From assembly GCA_001953115.1 (NCBI GenBank), contig LSSL01000101.1:1-34364 (forward strand): a DNA stretch of 34,364 nt, read 5' to 3'. The position numbers and the translations under genes were made by a program. The number at the start of each line of letters is the position of its first letter. The stretch's first letter is position 1. The notes beneath the pieces are model-generated. The model had not been told where the DNA came from, ran no database searches, and worked only from the letters and a program-made list of their open reading frames with translations. Positions 23,701-34,364 of the stretch are shown here, in pieces. This DNA is from Smittium mucronatum (lineage: Eukaryota; Kickxellomycota; Harpellomycetes; Harpellales; Legeriomycetaceae).

Positions 23701-25566
23701 CGTGAGATTAAACTTTATAATAGAGAAAGGGGAGTCTTATCCATAGAAAAAAACTGGTTATCATCATTTTAAGATCATTATAAGACGAATAATTCGATGG
23801 AACCGTAAGTTTCAGAAGTTTCCATTAGGCAATCAAGCACCGATAAACAAATAGCATCATTTAAGTTTAGTAATTATCTTATTTAAATCAGTTTTAGAAA
23901 ATATGGGAATTTTCAGCCATATAAGCCACGGACTCTCAAAAGGGAGCCACGAAAACATTTTGACATTATTACTGGTACTTAATCAAATTAAGTCTCAAAG
24001 TAATATCACAGTATTAATAACAATAATAATAATTTGAACTATAAATAATCATGTAATTAATTTTTTAATTTTTTTTTACGATCGTTATGAGTAAATGTTT
24101 AAAAAAAATCGACAATAAATTGTCCTTATAATCTAATTATAAAAATAGATGCAGTTTTTTTTAGGGGTTTCAAATAAGTAAGTGAAAATAATTTTATTAT
24201 TAATTTTTTTAAAAATTTAACCCAAGAAATAAATATAATACAAAAATCGTTGCTAGGCTTCCAAATCCTTCAACTCTAGAAATATCAAAAATAAAATAAA
24301 ATAAATAAATAAAAATAGGATATTAATAATTTGCATAATTTATTATTCTAACTTTTATGGTTGATTTCCTGAATCTAATTTTTACATATTATTACTATTA
24401 TCATTGTTTTTTTTGTAATTTAGTCATTAAAAAATTTATTAATATTTCGGTCCTATAAGAATTATTATAAATATTTTTTCCTATAAAGCCTTTTAGCCGC
24501 ATCTTAACCACTTTGAAATTTTTATCTAATTTAAAATGGGATCATTTTTCAGTGTTGAAACTGGAGCAGGTCTTTTTCATTTTAAGAATGAAACTGGAGT
24601 GGATTTTTTTTTCCAATTGTTTCAACCATCGCCTTTTCGAATTATATCATAATAAAATTTAACACAAAGTTGCAAAATTAATTTTATTGATAATGAAAAA
24701 ATCGTGAAGTAGTGCAGAAAAAAAACATCAAAAGGGTTAATTCGATAAACTTTACTTAATATTGGATATTTCTCATGCAATATAGCTTATGAAAGTCAAT
24801 AGATATCAGAAACTAAAATATTTTAATGAGATATTTTTAATAGAATCAAAAATTCTAAACAGATTTTCTAATTTTTTTTTAGCCTTCTACATTAATCTCG
24901 AGCTTGATCGACCTAAAGTTGTTTTTTTGCTGAAATATAAGTTAACTTAATATTAATTTTTACCTATTAACTCATATTTCTTAAAAAATCTCAAAGAGTT
25001 TTACGAAACATTTAATGAGCTCTATCTCAATATTTAATATTTAATTTTTCTAAAACATTATATTATTTGAGTCATAATAATACATGTTTATGTTTTCTTT
25101 TTCTTTTTTTACTCACAATTTAGAATTATTTTAACGAAATTATTAAAAGATATAATTCTTTATAGATGAAAAAAACCTATTACCTTTAAATCAAATTAAA
25201 TTGGATCAAATAAAATCGAATTTAAACTGGTATTAAACCATTTTCAATTATAGAAAATGGTTTTGATATATCCTTTTTCAAATTTAAATTATTTGTAATA
25301 TTTTTAAAATTTAAAATTTATATTTGAATATTCAAATACAAATTTAAGTTAAATGACTTCAATACGAAATTAAAATAATTTAAAAAATAGTATTTTTTTG
25401 AGATCTGATTACAGAATATAATTATTGTTATAAAAATGATAGTAAAAAATTGATATGTTATCATAGAAACTAATATTTATAAAAAAATATTTAGAATTTA
25501 AATCAAACCAATGGAATTAAACTTTTTTACATAAAATTTTTTAAATACACCAGCCTCCGAAAATGT

Positions 25567-25604
25567 TATGTATAAACTGTATGTATAAACTGTATGTATA
25601 AATA
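25567..25604. repeat. 13-bp minisatellite, about 3 units
   Basis: The unit TATGTATAAACTG is repeated head to tail almost three times. Confidence 0.85.
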
Positions 25605-26800
25605 TAAATATAATTAGGATATAGGTTTTTATTTCCGGTAAAAAACCTATTTTATTGTTAATAATATTAAAAAAATTTCTAAATTTTTGCTAAAAATCCG
25701 CATCATTAAAATCAAAAAAAAAAAAAAACCCATATTTTTAATACTATTTTTTTTAATACTCAAAAAAATCAATTCAATAAATAATTAGCTAAAATTTTTT
25801 TTAGATATATTCACTAAATAATTAGTTTGCATAAGCTAATTAATTTCATCCTTAATTAACTAAATAATTTGGAATAAATTTAGTATAATTTAATTAAGAG
25901 ATCAAGATTTCCTCCATAGATATTTAAAAAAATAATGGAAACACTCATTATTCATTTATGAATATATTAAGGTCAATATAACGAAATATTGGTGCTTAAA
26001 TATTATTTAAAATAAAAATAATTTGGAAATTGATTTTTTATCCTCCGAAATATTTTTAATAAAATGATATTACTATAAATTATATAAAAACCCAGACCTA
26101 TCTATTAAAAATTTAATTTAATCCCTTAAAAAAAATTCAATAAAGAAAAATTTATATTCTAAAAAAGAATCAAAAATTTACGCAAAAAGAACTTGACATA
26201 AATTTTTTTATTTTGGTAGAATTAGCTTTCAATAAATTCACTAATTATTTAAAAAAAATTAAATAATATTTTATAACTTATTTATTTTAAAGCGGATATT
26301 TATTATAAAACTTAGCAAGCACATAAATATGCTATAGAATTCTTTTAAATTTTTAAATTAATAAATAAATACTTTTTATTATTGTTGGACAATCTATTAT
26401 ATTTCATATTTAACTAATAAGTGGTTTTATCGATTGACTTAACTTTTTCCTGCGAGGCCATTTTAGCAAAAAAAAGTGGATTATTTAGTAAAAAATGAGA
26501 TTTTTTATAAAAAATAAAATATAAACCACTTTTATAATGTCACATCAAACAACCCTAGCTTTGAAAAAAAATATTAAAGTTATAAATTTCAAAAAGATAT
26601 ATTATAGTGGTGAATTATTTTTTTATCTTGTATTTTGAACAAGAAAAATGGTAGTTTTGTTTTAATATAAAGAGTTTTTAGAAATATCAATATAGGGTTT
26701 ATATCTATTTTTATATTATTTTTATTTGTATCGAGGAATTTTATTGTAAGATAACGTCATTTAAAACTATACTAAAAAAATATGAAAAAAAGAAAAATTC

Positions 26801-27313
26801 GTATAGAAAATACTATTATCCTGACTACAATGAGTCTCCTTTGCTGGACTACCGGCTGTGTACCTACGGGAAAAAGGTACAATCTACCAACCGAAAGACC
26901 CCCTTTGGCATTGCTTCAAGTAGGTGTATGAATGAGCTTACATGCAGTAAAGAGTTAAGCTCTTTTTCAATTAAAAATATTCCATTGAAGCCACTGAGCT
27001 CCTAGTAAGAGCTTACTTAAAACATATTTAATAAAATTAGGCTACTGCCCAAAAATGGGATTGATCGAAATGGTTTTCCTATAAATAGCTGTTAGACACT
27101 GAGATCTTTCTGACCTTCGAACGCTGGAATTTTGCACTAAAATATGTCTCAGCTGTGCTAAACGGTAAGTTACTCCTGTTTTTAGATGATCCTTCTCTGG
27201 AATCTCTGTTCTCCGAATCGCCGTGCGATGTCTCCACTACTCTCAACCAAGAATAGTACAACGCTGTGTGAAATTTTAGTTTATTGTACCCCAAAAAGTA
27301 CACTATTAAGCCC
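26801..27313. repeat. Dispersed repeat, copy 2
   Basis: Colinear with 1-556 along its full length and in the same orientation, starting GTATAGAAAA and ending CACTATTAAGCCC. It has one copy of the 43-bp unit that is doubled in copy 1. Both hairpins of copy 1 are degraded here. Several CpG sites of copy 1 read TpG or CpA here (for example CTGCGTAC to CTGTGTAC, GACGCTGAG to GACACTGAG, GCTGCGTG to GCTGTGTG), consistent with cytosine deamination after insertion into the AT-rich block. No target-site duplication is obvious. Confidence 0.85.
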
Positions 27314-27989
27314 TTAAACCATGGAAAGGAATTTAACTCTTAGGTGCATGTCGATGTTTAAAATGCTTATTTAAATCCAATATATATACTAAATTATTAG
27401 AAGTTTTTTTAAATAATAATAGATTTTAAAGCTAGAAAACATTAAAAAAATAATAATTTAGGGGCTATCACTATATAAGGATAATCTAGAAAATTTTTGT
27501 TTCTTAAGATATAATTATATGATTTTTTAAATATTATTTATAAATATTTGTTGCCATAAGACTTTTTTACAAAATTTAATTGAAAAAAAAAATCCTCTAT
27601 TTTTGTAAATTTAAATAATACACTTTTATAAATTAAATCACAATGAAAACATTAAATGTAATATTTAGAGTATTAATTAATATCTCCATAGGAATGCCAT
27701 TTTTTTAGCTTATCGTTATTAATTTTCAACGTGAAAAATAAAATTTCATATGAAACCGTAGATTTTCTTATAATTTTATTTCAAAGGATGAGTTTTTAAG
27801 ATTTATTTTTATTTTTTAAAACTCATTAATAAATTTTTTAAAAATTATATTTAATAAAATTTAACATTTTTTATTATAAATGGATTGAATTAAAAAATGG
27901 AGATATTTTGATTAACATTTTTTTAATACGAATTTAAATTTTGCATTAATATTATTAATTATTTAAAAACTAGTACATAATAAAAAATT

Positions 27990-28004
27990 CCCCCCCCCCC
28001 CCCC
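27990..28004. repeat. Poly(C) run, 15 nt
   Basis: Fifteen consecutive C, followed by TCC, in DNA otherwise almost lacking G and C. Confidence 0.95.
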
Positions 28005-28156
28005 TCCAAGTTATCACGATTCATAGGTATAAATCGAGGTTTTCAAAAAATGAAACAAACAAACTTGTAACAAGAAATTTTCAGAAAAAAAATTGAATTT
28101 ACTTATTTTAGCCCAAGATCCAATAAATTATTAATTTTTTTATGTTTTTAAACTGA

Positions 28157-28222
28157 AAATATTTATTTGTATTAAATTCATCCGCATTAAAATATTTATT
28201 TGTATTAAATTCATCCGCATTA
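28157..28222. repeat. 33-bp tandem duplication
   Basis: Two identical head-to-tail units contain TTGTATTAAATTCATCCGC; the second begins 33 nt after the first (boundaries approximate). Confidence 0.9.
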
Positions 28223-28696
28223 AAATATTTTCTTTTTTTATTTTCATTAAAACTTTTTGAAAGGTGACATATATTTATAAATCTTCTGGATTTGAAAATT
28301 TGGAAAATTTCTATAATTTTTATAATAAAAACCTCTTAAAAACTCTGAATTTTCTTAATTTCCCCATTTAATTTGGTTTAATTTTTCAATTATTGTAAAA
28401 AATTATAATATTAATCTAAGCTGAAACTTTTGAACTGATTTATTTTTAAATAATAACTTTTAGAAATTAAAAATGGTAAATTTAAGTTTTATCAATTAGA
28501 AATATTCAGCTTTAGTAATTCAGAAATACTAAACGTTTTAAATTCAAAGCAAAAAAATCGAAATAATATCCTCTTAAATAATACATATATTGTATGCGGT
28601 TTTGAGAATTTAGCGGAAATTTTATCTAATATGTGATTTTGAGATACCTATTATTTTAATTAGGTATTATTGGTTTAATACCTTTTTTGAACTTAG

Positions 28697-28924
28697 TATT
28701 TTATCGAATAGAATTCAGCGATGATTATGAGATTAATTTTAAAATATCCAATGGAAATTAGGAATAGTCATTATCCATTTTTAGCAATTTCTTTATAAAA
28801 AATATATACGCCGACCCAATAATATTATTCCTTTATTAAAGGTACTATTTATTGCACCATAGTAATGAAAACCTAAATAACTTCATAATTTGGCTCTAGG
28901 AAGTTGAAAATAGCTAATAAAATA
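28697..28924 (+). repeat. Inverted repeat, left arm
   Basis: The arm is about 228 nt and is the reverse complement of 30017-30243, with most bases identical by eye (for example GGCTCTAGGAAGTTGAAAAT near 28891). Weaker similarity continues outward to about 28595. The arms flank a spacer of about 1.09 kb. The pair could be a non-autonomous element with long inverted ends or two oppositely inserted copies. Confidence 0.88.
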
Positions 28925-29098
28925 CAGAAATTTTCTAGTGTATCAGTTAAATCGTGCTTATTTTATTTTAAAAAAACACTAAAAACTACCATTAAAACGA
29001 CTTCGGTACCGAAATATAAAATTTCAAAATAAATAAATTGTAATTCTGGTAAGTAAGAGCTTATTTATTCATTTTAGTATTTTTTATTCTTTTCTTTT

Positions 29099-29123
29099 GC
29101 GATTGAGATTGAGATTGAGATTG
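29099..29123. repeat. GAGATT hexamer run
   Basis: About three to four units of GATTGA/GAGATT in the spacer of the large inverted repeat. Confidence 0.75.
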
Positions 29124-30016
29124 CATTCGTATTCTTTTTCGAGTTCAATGTGGCACATAAACTTGTTTTTTAATACATTAAAACCATAAATATTAAAACT
29201 TATTAATTCTTTTTAAATTTTTGTCTGAATAGACTAATTTTTAACTTGATAGCACATATTTTTGTTTTTCTTTTTTCACAAAATATTACACATTCAGTCT
29301 CAAGAAGTAAGACTTATCATGGAATTTTATGAATTTATAAAAAATTATAGTTATTTCAATACTTTATTTCATCTTTTTATAAACACTTTTATTTAAAAAT
29401 CTACCTTAATTCGTATATATTTAAACCGAATCTGGGATAACTAAATGTATTTTTATTTTATATTCTATTTTTTTATTTTTATCTTTTGTATTGAATTGAT
29501 TTTAAAATAAATCTATACTTCGGTTAAAAATGTGATAAATTTCTTATCTTTAAATTTATTAAGATATTTATGTTACATTCATAATATTTGTATAACTCGT
29601 TAATTAATAATCTATAAAAAGTATAAAAACACAAAGGAAGAATAAATTTGAATTTTAATGCAGTTTTAAACTCATAAAAAAATGCAATATCATTCCCAAA
29701 TGCATTTTCAAAAGCAAAAGTAGTGAGAATCGCAATTACAATCACATACGCCAAATAAATCGAAAGCACAACAACAATCGCAAACTTATTTTCGATATCA
29801 TTTTCAAATCATAAATTATTAGCAATTTCATTTAAAAACCAAAGCAAAACAAAAAATATATAAACCTAACTTAAATTAGTGTATACCTTACCACTTAAAT
29901 CATTTGTTAAATTCACTTATTTTATCGTTTTCGGCATAGAGGTCTTTTTATTCGTAGTGTTTAGGTCTTTTTCAAAGCAAGAAAAACAATATAGCTGCTA
30001 TAATTAAAAGAATTCA

Positions 30017-30243
30017 TATTTTATTAGCTATTTTCAACTTCCTAGAGCCAAATTATGAAGTTATTTAGGTTTTCATTACTATGATGCAATAAATAGCACC
30101 TTTAATAAAGGAATGATATTATTGGGTCAGCATATATATTTTTTATAAAGAGATCACTAAAAATGGATAAAGATTATTCCTAATTTCCATTAGATAATTA
30201 TAAATTATCCCATAATCATTGCTGAATTTTATTCGATAAAATA
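30017..30243 (-). repeat. Inverted repeat, right arm
   Basis: Reverse complement of 28697-28924. The inner boundary is sharp (TATTTTATTAGCTA at 30017), while outward similarity fades gradually to about 30350. Confidence 0.88.
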
Positions 30244-33121
30244 CCAAATGAAAAAAATCTATTATGACAACGGTTAGTAATAAAAATAATGGAGATATCA
30301 AAATCGCATAATCTCAAAACCACATGGGTCTCAAAAACACACAGAACAAATTTATAAAAATCCCATCAAAAAATGAAATAATTAAAATTACTGATTCATA
30401 TTTTGATAGAAAATTAAATTTGGAAAAATAACTAACTAACCATAATATATCTTAAAAAAACCGAATTAAATTTCTTTGCCGTGTTTTATTTTAAAAATAA
30501 AAATAGAATAAAAATCAAATTTATTTTTTATTATTTATTTTAAATTAACAATTTATATAACAAATTATTTAAAAAATTGATTCTTTAAAAGATTTTTAGA
30601 AATATTTAAATTTAGATCTAAAAGGGTATTGATTAATACTCAATAAAAATATGTAAAAAAATATGGATTAGATTAATATTCTGAATTAATTTTTTTAAAT
30701 CTAGCATAAAAATACAAATAACAAATTCTTAAGAAAAAAAATCATCTTAAATAAAGAGTTAATTCATTCAAATTTATGGTGAAAGTTTCATTTTTTGTTA
30801 ATTATATGCGTATAGATATAAAAAAAATGGATATTTAATAGTCAAACCTTATTAATATCGATTAAATAAATGGTAAATTTTTTTGATTTATACTAATTAT
30901 TTTATATTTATTAAATGACCGAGATATATTTTTTTTTTAACGTTAAAAAGGTAATTTAAGATAATAATAGGAAAATTTGAAAAAAAAATTATGTGCTTTT
31001 GTGAATGATTATACATATCTATAAAAAGATATTATAAATGAGAATGAAAGTTAATAGTATAATTTTGACATACAGAATTATAATTATGGTGGCTCTAATG
31101 ATCTAGTATTGAAATTGATTAAAATTGGTGAGGATAATTTTATAGATCATTAGTATATATGACTTTGATGTAAAATCGAATAATCGAATTTAATATATGA
31201 GAGATTTTTTTAAGTTTAAAAAAAATTTTCTAAAAGAAAATTCTGCTGTAATTTTTTGATATATTAAACTTTTTTAATAAATTTAACAGTTTTATAAATA
31301 AAAAGAAATAATATATATATATCCCTCTATTGTATATTATAACAATTTATTAAATAAATATTTTAAAACTAATAAAATTGATAAAAAGTCTTAAAAAGGT
31401 ATGTTCTTTATCTTTGAATCTCCTATAAATCATGATTAAAGAATATTGAGATTCAAATTGAGATTTTTTTGAGTAATTTAGGAGTTTAAAGTTTTTATAA
31501 AATTTTCAAATGTTTAATGATTTAATAAATAAAACCTTATAAAATAATATTAAAAGTTTATAATTAAAAAAGGATAAATTTTTCCAAATTCCTATTTTAC
31601 CGAAAAAATAAGTATATCATAACAAAAAATAACATACTTTTTGGTTAAAATGCAGCATTTTTTATTTATTTAGTGCAAATATTTCCAAGTTAATATTAAA
31701 AAAATCGAAATGGAATTCAATTAAAAAAATTTTATGAGTTAAAAGATAATTTGACTTAATAATTTCGTAATATCTATTTTTTAACTGTAGAAAATTTTAT
31801 TATAATAGATATTTTCTTTAAAAAAAAAAAAACAGTCAAAAAACAAAAGATAACATAAACTTGTTAAAGATTTAGAAAATTAAAAAAAGTGTTGATAAAA
31901 AAATTTAATAATTTTTTTTTTTTGCTTAGTTAGAAAATAAAATCTACCAAGATTTAATAAAAATAAATAAATTTTTTGAGATTTTTAAATTTTTTTATAT
32001 TTAAACTGATAAAAACATAGTGTGTATTTTTTAAGAAGAAATATAAAGACCAGGAAAATAAAAATAAATGAATTGTAATTTCACAGCAAATAAAAATTCA
32101 ATTTATGGAAGATAAAAAAAAAAATGAATTATAATTTTCCTAAATTATTGTCTAAAAAGCCATTAATTACATAAAATAATTGTAATTCAAAAAATATCAA
32201 AAAAGAAAGTAGAAATAACCTAAAATTAATAAATAACCTAAAATTTTTTATAAGGGTTTAAATTTTGATAAAAAATCTATAATTATTAGAAAAAAAAGAA
32301 AAAATTAATATATTTATATGAAGCTAACACCTTGAAATTAAATCAAAGTCTGATTTTAAAAAAAGCATTATATTTTCATAATTTCAGTTTAATATATTTA
32401 TCTTGAGAAAATTATAAATTTAAGATAAAAAAAAAAATTCTAATTTATTATTATCTTATTAGTTAAAAAGATTACTTTCATATATTTCAGGTAACTTTTT
32501 TCTGAGTATAAAGCAAAAAATTTCGGTTAAATTTTTTTTAGTTATTTATTTTAAGCGATATGAACCCAGAATTATCGCATTTTCAAAAAATAAAAAAATA
32601 TTTCAAAGATACAAAATTTATTTCCATAAATTATAAATTATCCATTTATTTTAGTATTATGTACAACCGATTAGTTTATATATTATTTTTTTACTTTTTA
32701 GAATATTAGCACGACTATTTAAAAAATATTAATAAAATGAGAAAAAATATATTAATAACTATATGTATATAACTATTTCATACCTTTATTTAAAGATGAT
32801 TAAGTAATTTGGGTCTTGGATTTTATAATTTATGAAAATTAAATTAATGAAATTTGGTATAAATTATAAAAATAATATTTAATTAATTATTAAAGTTATA
32901 CAAATGATTTAAAATGATTTTTAATGTTTTTATATTATAAATTAAATAATAATCACACTGAAATTATCTTTTACTTTTTTATTAATATAAACAAAATAAA
33001 TAAATAATTTTAATGAATGTTTCGCTGTAAATTCTTTTTCTGATTTTCAAAAAATTGAATTTTTTTTACAATGTTTTTTCGGGGTTTTTAAATTTTAATT
33101 AAATCTCTAATCAAAATTTTT

Positions 33122-33229
33122 TAATATAACTTTTTTCATGTTTACTTAACTCATGCGACATTAATTAGAATTTTTTAATATAACTTTTTTCATGTTTACT
33201 TAAATCATGCGACATTAATTAGAATTTTT
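33122..33229. repeat. 54-bp tandem duplication
   Basis: Units 33122-33175 and 33176-33229 both contain CATGTTTACTTAA(C/A)TCATGCG and are nearly identical. Confidence 0.92.
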
Positions 33230-34052
33230 TTCGAGTTTTTTCCAACTAAATATATAAATAAGGCTGCAGAATAAAAAAAATCTCCTGGAAAAAATTTAAT
33301 ACAGATTAAAATTATGAGATTTGCTGAATATTAAGTTCTGTAGTTATAAATAATATGGAACATCTTGTAAAAATTGAAAATTCAATCAGAAAAAGAAGAA
33401 ATATATTATTTATTAGATTTATCTGTTTAAAATTAGAAAAAATAATGAGTATTACACAAAAAAGACCTAGAATTTAATTTTTTAATAACTTAATATAATA
33501 ATAACTATTTTACTTCAAAATCCTTTAAAAATTTTAAAAAAAATGTTATATCATTGAAAAACCCAATAAATATCCAAGCCTTTAGAAATAAAAAAATTTA
33601 AATAAGGCATTAACGTAAAGGTTTTTATTTTAGAGCTCCATCATATAATACATACCAGTTCACCCTTGATCCACAAGAAGCTAAAAAAAAATGTGCTAAA
33701 AACCAAAAATGATAATTCTCCAAAAATTTCAATAAAATTTTATTTTTCCCACTATAAGCCTCCGAGTTTTAATTTAACAAATTCAATTGAATTAATAAAA
33801 AAATCCTTTAAAAAAAATTATAAGTAGATTTTTTATAAATTCATTGAACTATGGAATTTTTAGTGCTATAATATTTTCATAGACAAATTTGGAATTTATA
33901 AAATTAAAAAAAATAAATATAAACTTATGTAAAATTTATAAGTAATTTGCTCAATATTATTCTTAAAAATTCAGAAATAAATTAAATAAACTAAACAATC
34001 ATTGATATACTAAGAATAAATATTTAGTCATCTAAAAATTCAAAAAACTATG

Positions 34053-34364
<312 letters not shown>

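Larger units (their letters stand above)
13736..26800. other. AT-rich gene desert
   Basis: This is about 13 kb of extremely AT-rich DNA, dense in poly(A)/poly(T) and TAA stops in all frames. Open frames of 60-86 codons (for example 19694-19906, 21318-21551, 22705-22965) are about what chance gives in this much sequence at this composition. I see no tRNA, rRNA or recognisable transposon gene. Local features are two (AT)n tracts near 14.7 kb and a 13-bp minisatellite near 25.57 kb. It is probably an AT isochore or long-decayed mobile DNA. Confidence 0.6.
27314..34052. other. AT-rich gene desert (second part)
   Basis: This is about 6.7 kb of extremely AT-rich DNA without a supportable gene. It contains a C15 run, 33-bp and 54-bp tandem duplications, a GAGATT hexamer run and one large inverted repeat, all listed separately. 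The 81-codon minus-strand ORF near 29524-29769, inside the inverted repeat's spacer, is of chance length and matches no family I know. Confidence 0.6.

Noticed and set aside
29524..29769. 81-codon minus-strand ORF inside the inverted-repeat spacer, considered as a transposase remnant
   Set aside because: No transposase motif is visible, and its length is within chance expectation.

Overview
The window looks like nuclear DNA of a fungus. It encodes a GPI-anchored GH72 glucanosyltransferase of the GAS/GEL family, a fungal-type bifunctional 6-phosphofructo-2-kinase/fructose-2,6-bisphosphatase, and a seven-exon gene that resembles the fungal autophagy scaffold protein Atg29. Introns are short (59-121 nt in the two multi-exon genes), with GT..AG borders. 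The very AT-rich, gene-poor second half suggests an AT-isochore genome such as those of some early-diverging fungi. I cannot place the species.

Layout. Bases 1-660 hold a relatively GC-rich dispersed repeat and a fragment of it; a second full copy lies at 26801-27313. Bases 844-3611 (minus) are the PFK-2/FBPase-2 gene in three exons, ending in a long Ser/Asn-rich tail. Bases 3612-8808 are a 5.2 kb stretch with no convincing conserved gene; its start contains two small plus-strand ORFs, one joined to a further frame by a perfect -1 slippery heptamer. Bases 8809-10389 (plus) are the GAS1-like gene, convergent with the Atg29-like gene at 10737-12667 (minus). A possible small three-exon gene lies at 13263-13735 (plus). 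From about 13.7 kb to the end the DNA is extremely AT-rich (by eye about 20% G+C). It carries microsatellites, short tandem duplications, one large inverted repeat (28697-28924 / 30017-30243), the second dispersed-repeat copy, and a terminal (TCAA)n tract of about 278 nt that runs to the last base.

The three firm genes are housekeeping functions (glycolytic signalling, cell-wall glucan remodelling, autophagosome initiation) with no operon-like link. The main things added here are the exon structures of the PFK-2/FBPase-2 and Atg29-like genes, rebuilt by phase-matching splice sites, and the repeats. I found no CRISPR array, tRNA, rRNA or recognisable intact transposase. ORFs elsewhere are of the length expected by chance at this base composition.
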